DNA of 42,814 nt from Bacteroidales bacterium (GTDB lineage: Bacteria > Bacteroidota > Bacteroidia > Bacteroidales > UBA932). The notes under the pieces are model-generated. The model did no database searches and was not told where the DNA came from. It was given only the letters and a program-made list of their open reading frames with translations. The translations under genes were made by a program, and so were the position numbers. The number at the start of each line of letters is the position of its first letter. Positions within the stretch are counted from its first letter, which is position 1. The stretch covers positions 1 through 42,814 of the forward strand of contig JAILQG010000063.1 of assembly GCA_024699055.1 (NCBI GenBank), in the 5' to 3' direction. Shown piece by piece: positions 25,219-32,767 of the stretch.

Positions 25219-26183
25219 TCTTCCACCTGATAGTTACGCAAAGCATCGATATAGGACGCCGGAACGACAATGGCGGTGCCGTGGCTGATACCCTCCGGGA
25301 CGCCGATCCGGTCAGTGGCATCCTCCCAGGTGTAACCGCCGTCATGGCTGAGGGCCGCACCGTAGCGGTGCCTCCGGAACTGGTCGAAGTAGACCAGGAT
25401 ATCATCACCGATGGGGATGAGGGTAGGTCCTTCAGCCCATTCTTCCCCGCTGATGGGGGCCGAAACTTCCGTGGGAAAGCCGTCGGCCATCGCGCGGGAG
25501 CGAGTGAGCCTGATGTTTTTCTCCGGCGGGTCCAGGTTCTCATTTTTGAGGGCCATCAGGAGTTCCCCGGTTTTGGGGACCCGCATCACGCAGGCATCGA
25601 TCACGTTGAAGGGCGGATTGAAGTAAAGCTTCGTAGGCGAGAAGGATTCGAAATCCCTTGTGGTAGTGCAGTAGATGCGGTGGTTGTACTGGTCTTCGCT
25701 GATGGAGCCGTCAGTGGAAACATCCGGATTGCCCGGAACCGTGGAGGCCCAGAAGATGTAGAAAAGGTCTTCGGCCTCCTCGTAGAAGAGTTCCGGTGCC
25801 CAGGTGTTGCGGGTGGCGGGAAGATGTTCCATCACGGGGATAAGCTTCTGCTCGCTCCAATGAATGAGGTCCTTGGAGCTGGCATAGCCGATACTTTGGG
25901 CATTCCAGCTCACCGTCCAGACCAGGTGGAAGGTGCCGTCCGGGCCCTGGCACACGCTGGGGTCCCGCATAATTCCGTCTTTCCCGACCAGCGGCTTCAT
26001 AATCGGGTCGCCTCCATTGACCGCCGTCCAGTGGTAGCCGTCCAGGCTGTAGACCAGGAACAGGCCGGCGTCCTGACGACTATTGTCGAAATAGGTGAAG
26101 ACATACCCATTTTTCTGCTGCGGCTGTCCGCAGGAAACGGCCAGGGCCACCAGCGCAACCGCCCAAAAGTTATATGGTACCAT
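25215..26183 (-). CDS. GH43-like five-bladed propeller glycosidase lipoprotein
   Basis: 322 residues. The N-terminus is hydrophobic with lipobox AVSC (Cys18) but has no Lys or Arg before the hydrophobic core, which is unusual; an in-frame stop just upstream rules out a longer start. Family features: YVFTYFDNSRQDAGLFLVYS, DGIMRDPSVC with the candidate base Asp in RDPS, IGYASSKDLIHWSEQ, TWAPELFYEE with the candidate acid Glu, and VIDACVMR. This is the GH43 group often annotated as arabinosidase, in which some members act on arabinofuranose and others on galactofuranose; the subfamily is not assignable by eye. It is downstream of the GH16 fusion by 30 bp, the gap being A/T-rich. Its stop overlaps the chimeric remnant start by 4 bp. 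Confidence 0.82.
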   Translation of the reverse strand: MVPYNFWAVALVALAVSCGQPQQKNGYVFTYFDNSRQDAGLFLVYSLDGYHWTAVNGGDPIMKPLVGKDGIMRDPSVCQGPDGTFHLVWTVSWNAQSIGYASSKDLIHWSEQKLIPVMEHLPATRNTWAPELFYEEAEDLFYIFWASTVPGNPDVSTDGSISEDQYNHRIYCTTTRDFESFSPTKLYFNPPFNVIDACVMRVPKTGELLMALKNENLDPPEKNIRLTRSRAMADGFPTEVSAPISGEEWAEGPTLIPIGDDILVYFDQFRRHRYGAALSHDGGYTWEDATDRIGVPEGISHGTAIVVPASYIDALRNYQVEE

Positions 26184-26187
26184 GTCT

Positions 26188-26195
26188 CAAAAATA
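26188..26195 (-). promoter_or_regulatory. TAnnTTTG-like -7 element (weak candidate)
   Basis: The minus strand reads TATTTTTG, an exact fit to the Bacteroidota -7 consensus. It lies only 4 bases before the GH43 ATG and has no TTTG at -33, so a transcript would be leaderless or start inside the gene. Chance in an A/T-rich gap is likely. Confidence 0.12.
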
Positions 26196-26213
26196 CAAAA
26201 AAACGCGCTTTAA

Positions 26214-27539
26214 CTAATCTTGTATCCACACATTTCTTACATCCATGGCTCCGCCTTCGGACTGGATTCCGATGTACCCTTCCGTGACGGCGCACTTGGC
26301 TTCGTTGATGAAAAAGCCGTTCAGGAACGTCTTGATGTTCCCGTCCCGACAGGCAAATTCCAGGGTATTCCATTCCCCCACCGGTTTTTCGTGCGACTGC
26401 GGGTCAAAGCGCTTCTTCCAGTAAAACGGGCCCTCTATCCCCTCGATGGGAATACCGCCGAACAGGTCCCCCATGTCTTTGGGAGTCATCTGCATCTGGA
26501 TTCCGGTAGGCCATACCTTGTCTTCGTCCTGGAGGAAGTGGAAAACGCCGCCGTCCACGCCTTCGGGGCCGGCCCAGCGCCATTCCAGATGAAGGGTATA
26601 ATCGGAATACTTCCCTTCCGTGCGGATATAGCCGAACGGCTGTCCGCTTATGTGCAGAACTCCGTCCGAGACGGTGAATGTCGGCTCCTTTGCCTCCTCA
26701 CCCTCCTTCAGGAACGGCAGCCAGCCGTCCAGATTCCTGCCATTGAAGAGATCCACATGGGGTTTTTCATAAACTTTGATCCAGTCTACCCGGAGTTCGG
26801 AAGGCAATTGTTCCGGATGGCTCACAGGACCTACCCAAGCCCCCGCCAGCTGGTTGGAGAGGATGAAGAAGAACGGATAATCGGCCCAGGGGAACTGATG
26901 TGCAACCCCTTCCATACGGGCATAGGAGAGGGTCTTTTCGCCGTTGGTAAAAAGGCATATGCTGTCGCGGTGGATCTCTGCGGCATAGATGTTCCATCCT
27001 TCCCTGTCGATGGAATGGGTAGCCGAATGCGCGGGCTCATTGTTACCGTCCAGCGTGTAGCGCGAATGAAGGGTCTGATAGGCGAGGGTGTCGGCGTTGA
27101 GATGCTCCATGATATCCACCTCGGCATACTCGGGCGCCTGAAGGGAACAGTCAGGCATGAGCCACAAGGCTGGCCAGAAGCCATCGACACAGTTGTATTT
27201 GGCCTTAATCTCAATCCTTGCCTCGCGGAAGGACTTCTTGCCGCGGCTGTGAACGCCGGCGGTAACGAAAGGCGTTTCATCGCCCTCGTCGCCAAGCTTC
27301 CCCAGGAGGACCAGTTCCCCGTTTTCGATGAAGGCCAGGTCGCTGCGGAGGGACATCATGTCGTTCCAGTCCGACGGGCCCGTACCAACCCTTGACCAGG
27401 CACAGGTGTCTATCTCAGGGCCGTCGAAGTTTTCCTCCCAGACAAGAGCCCATCCATTTTTTTCCACAGGGGCCGAACAGGCGTCCAGACTCAAGGCTGC
27501 GAGAGACAAGGCCAGGAGGAGGAATACAATCTTTTTCAT
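26214..27539 (-). CDS. GH16 endo-glycanase fused to DUF1080 (3-keto-disaccharide hydrolase family) domain, lipoprotein
   Basis: 441 residues with a signal ending LDAC21. Residues ~30-260 are a GH16 jelly roll with GFWPALWLMP and the catalytic EVDIMEH motif (nucleophile E140, D142, acid/base E145). GH16 cleaves internal beta-1,3 or beta-1,4 glucan or galactan bonds. From ~262 (DLFNGRNLDGW) to the end is a DUF1080 domain (DYTLHLEWRW, DGGVFHFL, GEWNTLEFACRDG, GYIGIQSEG). That family is related to jelly-roll glycosidases and includes enzymes reported to split 3-keto-glycosides. The fusion could be an endo-enzyme with a binding module, or two catalytic steps in one chain. The start is at the ATG followed by KKIVFL. 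It is 12 bp after GH9. It may be the operon's backbone-cutting enzyme. Confidence 0.87.
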   Translation of the reverse strand: MKKIVFLLLALSLAALSLDACSAPVEKNGWALVWEENFDGPEIDTCAWSRVGTGPSDWNDMMSLRSDLAFIENGELVLLGKLGDEGDETPFVTAGVHSRGKKSFREARIEIKAKYNCVDGFWPALWLMPDCSLQAPEYAEVDIMEHLNADTLAYQTLHSRYTLDGNNEPAHSATHSIDREGWNIYAAEIHRDSICLFTNGEKTLSYARMEGVAHQFPWADYPFFFILSNQLAGAWVGPVSHPEQLPSELRVDWIKVYEKPHVDLFNGRNLDGWLPFLKEGEEAKEPTFTVSDGVLHISGQPFGYIRTEGKYSDYTLHLEWRWAGPEGVDGGVFHFLQDEDKVWPTGIQMQMTPKDMGDLFGGIPIEGIEGPFYWKKRFDPQSHEKPVGEWNTLEFACRDGNIKTFLNGFFINEAKCAVTEGYIGIQSEGGAMDVRNVWIQD

Positions 27540-27551
27540 ATGATAAACTAT

Positions 27552-29855
27552 TTAAAATGAACAACTTGAAAAAACCGCCAGGGTGCCGACGAAGCGGCTT
27601 ACGGGTTCCACCCAGATTTCGTGGGAGCAGGCATTGGCTGTGCCGTTCCAGAAAGGCTTATCATCATGGAAGCAATCCACACCCACGGGGAGGGCGCCGA
27701 CGATGTTGTGCGTGCAGTACGCGAAATCAGGTGAGTAGTTGTAGCCGATTCCGTACATGAGGCTGGAGGAGAAGGGGTTGCGGCCCATCACCCATTCCAG
27801 CTGTTCCTGGACGAGGTCCATGGCTTCGCGGTCTTCAAGCAGGCGGGCCGCCGCCGCGAGGGCCCAGGCCTGCGAGAGATGGAAGTTCGTGGCGCCATGG
27901 AAAATGTGGTCCTGCCACACCGGAAAGGTGCGGAGGACATAATTGTCGCTCACCGGCGTCCCGGGCTGGGCAGCGGTTTCAGCCTTCGTGAACACGCCGG
28001 CGGGCAGCAGGTCATAGGGAGCCGCCAGCTCGCTTCCGGGTTTCAGGTAATGGTCGACATACATCCTGGCGCCCTCCCGGAACGGGGCCGATGCTTCCGG
28101 GATTGCCCGGCACAGGGCTGAGTACGCCAGCATAGGCGCTTCGTTGAAGGCGGCATGGTGGTCATGGAGCAAGTGCCGCCGGGAGGTGTCCGTGTAGAAG
28201 AAGCCCGTCAGAGGCATTCCGTCGATGGAGCCGGTTTCCTGGCACTGTGTCAGGAGCGTGCCGAAGCGTAAAGCGGCTTCCCGGTACTTGTCCTCCCTAA
28301 ACCGCGTAAACAAGGCAGAGGACGCAATGGCGCCCCATGAGGCCGTCAGATAGTCGGAGGAGGTCCAATCGCGGGCCATAGCGGCCTCCCAGTCCTCGCG
28401 GGCGGCGGCTTCCAGCCGAGCCCGCTCATCGGCCGTAAGTTTCAGTACCTGAGCTGCTTTCAGGAACACCGCCGCTCCCTGGAAGACCTCCCAGGGGACG
28501 AATGCGGCCTGCGAGACCACGTCATCGGGTGTTCCGATTTCGTTGTCGGAATAATAGCGGAGCGTGGTCCAGCTGATATGCCTGCCTTCCGGGAAACGGA
28601 CTTTGAGGAGCCAGTCCACGCCCCAGCGTGCCTCGGCGGCCACCTGCGCCGACAGGGCCTTGTCGCCTTTCACTGCCTCCAGCATCTCCAGCAGCGCATA
28701 GCTGCCATAGGCCGTCCGCCAGAAGCCCTGTGAAAGGTCGCCGGCGTCGTGCCAGCCGCCGTTGACAACTATCTTCTCATCCCCATTAGTCCATTGGACA
28801 TCCTGGTGGCACACATCATGAATGCCCGGTACGGGATAGCCGCAGCGCTGGGAAAAGTAGAAATTCAGCGCGCCCAAAAGCGGTTCTTTCCAGACATCCC
28901 GGCCGATGCGGAACGGCTCCGAAAGCGCTTCTCCATAGCGGATGCGATAAGTCCCGGACCGGCGGAAGTCGCTGAAATCCAACTGTCTGTAAGAACACCC
29001 CCTGCCATCAACACGCTTCGCCACGCCTTTGAAAACCTCCCGGCCGGTTTCGTTCTCCAGCGTGAAGGCATCGGCCGCACCTGGCCCGGCCAGGGCCACT
29101 TTCGGATCCCCGGGACGATAGCCCGTATGAGCGAATGCGAACTCTCCGGCAGGCAGTTCCCAACCCTCGTAATGGTCCGGAACGACTTTCTGGAGTTCCA
29201 GCCTGTCGAAATCAATGGTCACATACTGCTCCCCTATCGCCCGGTCATAGCCCGTGCAAGTCTGACAAAGTTCGAAGCGACGGACTTTATTCCGGGGCAG
29301 ATAATCGATCTCCCAGAGCACCCGGGTCCATTCCCCCTGCGGGATGTCCAGGTTCGTCTCACGGCTGGGCGTAAGCATCCCGTCCGGGGTCTCGGTCACG
29401 AGGTCCAGGGCGAAACTCACGTTCGGATTCCGGGACGGATGGATGTACACCCACAGCGAAATGCGGTTGTAGGCGCTCCAGTCCTGAGGCTCGTCGAATT
29501 CCAGGGCCACGCAGGTCCATCCGCCCTGCTCCCCGTCGAAACTGCCCCATGGAGTCCGCTCGACCGGATCCTGGATATGGTCCCAGTCCACCAGCGAAAC
29601 CCGCTGACGCAGGGCCTGGACGCCGTCGACACAGCGCTCACGGGTATAACTGAGCTCTGGTTTGCCTTCCCGCACCGTCCATCGGCCTTCCTGCTCCATA
29701 TCGTCAAGCAAACGCGCATCAAGCACCTCCTTCTGCGCCCATCGGCTAAGCATGGAGTGTTCCGGATGCGATTCCGCGAGCGGGAAGGATTCGGGAGAAT
29801 CTCCCACCCGGGCGCAGGCGGCCACAAGGAACAACAGGAAAAGCAGACGTTTCAT
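27552..29855 (-). CDS. GH9 family glycosidase lipoprotein with N-terminal accessory and Ig-like domains
   Basis: 767 residues with lipobox VAAC (Cys14). Residues ~45-215 look like a carbohydrate-binding jelly roll (WTCVALEFDEPQDWSAYNRI). Residues ~235-325 are the Ig-like domain that precedes GH9 catalytic modules (FAHTGYRPGDPKVAL). The (alpha/alpha)6 domain starts near 330 and has GGWHDAGD with D370 and D373 (base pair of GH9), WVMGRNPF, and SHEIWVEPVS with E746 as probable acid. GH9 is best known for beta-1,4-glucanases, but Bacteroidota members also include exo-acting glucosidases and glucosaminidases. The presence here of GH20 and many exo-enzymes leaves the substrate open. Its ATG shares one base with the DUF2490 stop. 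The final residues (FSSCSF) follow a six-T run, where a sequencing indel would alter only the tail. Confidence 0.85.
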   Translation of the reverse strand: MKRLLFLLFLVAACARVGDSPESFPLAESHPEHSMLSRWAQKEVLDARLLDDMEQEGRWTVREGKPELSYTRERCVDGVQALRQRVSLVDWDHIQDPVERTPWGSFDGEQGGWTCVALEFDEPQDWSAYNRISLWVYIHPSRNPNVSFALDLVTETPDGMLTPSRETNLDIPQGEWTRVLWEIDYLPRNKVRRFELCQTCTGYDRAIGEQYVTIDFDRLELQKVVPDHYEGWELPAGEFAFAHTGYRPGDPKVALAGPGAADAFTLENETGREVFKGVAKRVDGRGCSYRQLDFSDFRRSGTYRIRYGEALSEPFRIGRDVWKEPLLGALNFYFSQRCGYPVPGIHDVCHQDVQWTNGDEKIVVNGGWHDAGDLSQGFWRTAYGSYALLEMLEAVKGDKALSAQVAAEARWGVDWLLKVRFPEGRHISWTTLRYYSDNEIGTPDDVVSQAAFVPWEVFQGAAVFLKAAQVLKLTADERARLEAAAREDWEAAMARDWTSSDYLTASWGAIASSALFTRFREDKYREAALRFGTLLTQCQETGSIDGMPLTGFFYTDTSRRHLLHDHHAAFNEAPMLAYSALCRAIPEASAPFREGARMYVDHYLKPGSELAAPYDLLPAGVFTKAETAAQPGTPVSDNYVLRTFPVWQDHIFHGATNFHLSQAWALAAAARLLEDREAMDLVQEQLEWVMGRNPFSSSLMYGIGYNYSPDFAYCTHNIVGALPVGVDCFHDDKPFWNGTANACSHEIWVEPVSRFVGTLAVFSSCSF

Positions 29856-30496
29856 CAGAGGTTAAAGTTGAAGCCGAGGCCCAGGATGTGCTGGGCCGGA
29901 CGGCCGTTATGGGTGTAATACAGGTAGTAGGCCTCGAACTGCATCCAGTCCGTAATGTCGTAGTCCATGGCTACATAGTGACGCGTCTTCTTCCAGGTAT
30001 CGCCCCAGGTGAAGACCTCTACGGCAAGATATGGGCTCCAGCGCGATTCCGGAATAGCGTACGAAACCTTGAGACGGGAGCGGAGCACATTTCCCTCCGT
30101 CCCGAGCGAGGGCGTCCAGGAATGAACCCAGCGCTCCCGTATGGCCACCTTCAGCGGTCCTTGCTTCAGGGTGCCCGTCAGGTCCAGGTTCAGCTTGTGG
30201 GTAACGGCCGAAGGTTCCTTGAGATAGTCGTAGGCGACATCGGCTTTCAGCCAGGGTAACAGCTTCACGCCCAGCGTGGTACGGGTGTACCAGCAGTCGA
30301 AGTAGCGATACTGGAGATTGTCGTGCTCGAAGTAGAAGGTTCCGAAGAACGGACTGTCGCCGAAGTCGTGATTCACCTCTACGAACTCCCAGCCGCCGGA
30401 ACGCCAGCCCTCCGGCACATCCTGCGCCGAAGCGGCCGTCCCCGCCAGGAGAAGAGCCACGATCCATATATGCAACAGTCTCGCTCTCATTGCCAT
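29855..30496 (-). CDS. DUF2490-type outer-membrane beta-barrel protein
   Basis: 213 residues with a Sec signal (cleavage near ASA24-Q). Amphipathic strands with alternating aromatic and charged residues follow (TFYFEHDNLQYRYFDCWY, TTLGVKLLPWLKADVAYDY, KVAIRERWVHSW, RSRLKVSYAIP, HYVAMDYDITDWMQFEAYY). It ends with LGLGFNFNL, a terminal strand closing in a hydrophobic residue as in outer-membrane barrels. The pattern fits DUF2490, a family of unknown role. About ten strands are expected. It sits between a GH78-like and a GH9 gene, sharing one base with the latter, 6 bp after the former. It may be a pore or an envelope enzyme-like barrel serving this operon; no function is known. A second ATG at 30490 is an alternative start. 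Confidence 0.75.
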   Translation of the reverse strand: MAMRARLLHIWIVALLLAGTAASAQDVPEGWRSGGWEFVEVNHDFGDSPFFGTFYFEHDNLQYRYFDCWYTRTTLGVKLLPWLKADVAYDYLKEPSAVTHKLNLDLTGTLKQGPLKVAIRERWVHSWTPSLGTEGNVLRSRLKVSYAIPESRWSPYLAVEVFTWGDTWKKTRHYVAMDYDITDWMQFEAYYLYYTHNGRPAQHILGLGFNFNL

Positions 30497-30502
30497 AATC
30501 AG

Positions 30503-32767
30503 TTATCGGTTGCTGTCAGGAACAGGCGGTCCCTGAACCACCTTTCCGGCCAGTTTTACCTGATGCCGACCGGGGCCAAGAGCACGGCTGACATTGCCCC
30601 AGGGCACGGAAACCTCGGCCGTAGTACCTTCAGGGACAGTGACTTCCAGTACCCTCGCTTTCCCGTCATACGCTACGGCGATGGTGCCGGCGACCGTGGG
30701 GAAGGACAGGCTGCACTCGTCGAAAATGGCCGGATCCGGATGGACGGAGAACCTTTTCCAGCCCGCTTCCTCCGGGACTACACCCAGCATGCGGGCGGGG
30801 AACACGGCCAGCGGGCCGCCGCTCCAGGCGTGGTTGATGCTGCCGCAGTCCCAGTCTCCGTCCACGCCCACTTCCCAGTTCTCGAACAGGGTGTCATGGT
30901 CGGGATGGTTCACCATGAAGTCGTAGCGCCTGCGCTCCCGCTCGAGGGCATAATCCCCGTGGCCGATGGCGAACAAAGCCTCCATCACGTATTTTTCCAT
31001 ATAAGGGCTGGCGTGCTCCTCGGCCTTCAGGACCTCGAAGATGGCCTCATATTTCTCCCGCTGAGCCACGCCCGCAAGCACGGCGAGCGCATTCACCCGG
31101 TCGTCAGTTTCGCCCTTATAATCGGGATACCGGTAGCATGAGCCTGTCCAGCAGACGCGGTTGACGGCGTCGCGCAGGGCCAGCATCCGACCCCAGATCT
31201 CTCCGCCTTCACCATCCTCGCCCACGAGGTCCGCCATATCGGAAAGGCCCTGCAGGGCAAGCACATACCACAGGTTCTGAAGGAGGCGCATGTCCCTGTT
31301 GTCGCCCCAGTCGCCCCAGTTCCAGTCGCCGTCATGCCATTCAACGAGGCCGTCCTGGCCGATATGATAGGTATCCAGGTAGCGCTTCACGGCTGGGAAG
31401 ACGTAGGCTACGGTCTCCAGGTCGCCGGTGTTCATGTAATAATTCCAGATGCCGTAATGGCCCACGGCGGCGAGCATCTGGCACGGAAGCTCAACCCCAT
31501 AGTTGCCGGGGATGGGAGAAAACAGGATGTCGTCCGGCCGCTGCCAGTCGCAGAGCTCCCGGATGCCCTTGCGGATCAGGTAGTACAGCGACGGCGAGTA
31601 GGTGTAGAAACTCTCGCCCAGGATGGTGACGATATCGCCCCACCACTGCGCCCGCTCGCGGTCCGGGCAGTCGAAGAAATTGTCGCGGGAATTGACATAG
31701 ATTGTCCGTAATCCCTTCTCCCAGAAGCGGTTAAAGAACGGATCGGAGCAGCTGAAGCTGCCGTCAGGCGTGGTGTCGTAGCCAGTTTCGCGGTACTTAA
31801 GCGCAGTCACCTTCGCCCCGTGGGCTGCGGTGATGATGAGCCTTTCGCCGCTGAGCCAGCCCAAAGATTCGTATTCCTGCGTGCCGGCTTTGGTGAAATA
31901 CTCCGCCCGGAGGCATTCCTCACCTACCTTGGCGTGGTCCGTTTCGATGACGATGCGATGGCCGCCTTCCGGGTCATCGACAGTGAGGACGGGCGTCATC
32001 TGCATATTGTGCGGCAGGCGAGCTACGAGCGTATCGGATTCAGGGCCGGGATGCGTCTCAAAGGCGATGTCCTTGACACCGAAGTCCTTCCACTGCGGAA
32101 TAGGCCTGGAATGCAGGGCACCGAGGGTGTTCTCCAGCGTCACAGCCGGGGCGAATCCTTCCAGGGAACCAGTCTGCCAGCCCTCGATATCCTTCCGGGC
32201 GTCGAAGGCGATACTGGACTCCGGCAGGCGGTAATTCGGCTCCGGCAGATCCACGGCCGTCCCGTACGCGGGATGAACGCGGCAGAACCACTGTCCCTCG
32301 CCGAGAGCCGGACAATCGAACCAAAGCTGCGGCGTGCCGCTCCCGTGATGCGAGAAACCGTCCTTACCGAAGTACCAGAGCAGCATCGCAATCCGGTTCT
32401 CCCCCTTCTTGAGATAAGGCTTCAGGTCCACCGTGTCGAAGTAGCTGTCGCGGGGGTTCGGTCCCCGCTTGAGCCCGCCTTCGAACACTGCCAGCTCGCC
32501 ATTCACCCACAGCCAGTACTTGCTGTCCACGGCAATCCGGGCCGGTGCTTCCTGCGGCACGGCCTCCAGCGTAAAGTCGCGCCGGAATGCAATCCATTGG
32601 TTGGGTTCCGCTGTGGCATCGGCACAGCCCAAAGTATGCGCGGCCTCCACGGTTTCCGCCACCGGAGGCTCCCATGGCCGGGTTTCCCCGCCGCTTTCCG
32701 TCGCCGGCTTACATGCCCACAGAAGTCCGAACAGGGCCCCGGTCAGGAACAGTTTTCTCATCGTCAT
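30503..32767 (-). CDS. GH78-like (alpha-L-rhamnosidase-related) lipoprotein
   Basis: 754 residues from the ATG at 32767 (MTMRKLFL), which forms an ATGA overlap with the upstream GH92 stop; the ATG at 32761 is equally possible and a frame to 32830 is rejected. Lipobox LWAC gives Cys19. The N-terminal beta domains include an ANRI-type sugar-binding sandwich (KYWLWVNGELAVFEGG). The (alpha/alpha)6 domain has DCPDRERAQWWGD (D366, E371), the version of the GH78 acid motif seen in the rhamnosidase-related branch. It also has WHDGDWNWGDWGD, ENWEVGVDGDWDCGSINHAW and a GH78-type C-terminal beta domain (LGVVPEEAGWKRFSVHPDP). Relatives with this layout are not all rhamnosidases, so specificity is uncertain. 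It is 6 bp upstream of the DUF2490 gene. Confidence 0.82.
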   Translation of the reverse strand: MTMRKLFLTGALFGLLWACKPATESGGETRPWEPPVAETVEAAHTLGCADATAEPNQWIAFRRDFTLEAVPQEAPARIAVDSKYWLWVNGELAVFEGGLKRGPNPRDSYFDTVDLKPYLKKGENRIAMLLWYFGKDGFSHHGSGTPQLWFDCPALGEGQWFCRVHPAYGTAVDLPEPNYRLPESSIAFDARKDIEGWQTGSLEGFAPAVTLENTLGALHSRPIPQWKDFGVKDIAFETHPGPESDTLVARLPHNMQMTPVLTVDDPEGGHRIVIETDHAKVGEECLRAEYFTKAGTQEYESLGWLSGERLIITAAHGAKVTALKYRETGYDTTPDGSFSCSDPFFNRFWEKGLRTIYVNSRDNFFDCPDRERAQWWGDIVTILGESFYTYSPSLYYLIRKGIRELCDWQRPDDILFSPIPGNYGVELPCQMLAAVGHYGIWNYYMNTGDLETVAYVFPAVKRYLDTYHIGQDGLVEWHDGDWNWGDWGDNRDMRLLQNLWYVLALQGLSDMADLVGEDGEGGEIWGRMLALRDAVNRVCWTGSCYRYPDYKGETDDRVNALAVLAGVAQREKYEAIFEVLKAEEHASPYMEKYVMEALFAIGHGDYALERERRRYDFMVNHPDHDTLFENWEVGVDGDWDCGSINHAWSGGPLAVFPARMLGVVPEEAGWKRFSVHPDPAIFDECSLSFPTVAGTIAVAYDGKARVLEVTVPEGTTAEVSVPWGNVSRALGPGRHQVKLAGKVVQGPPVPDSNR

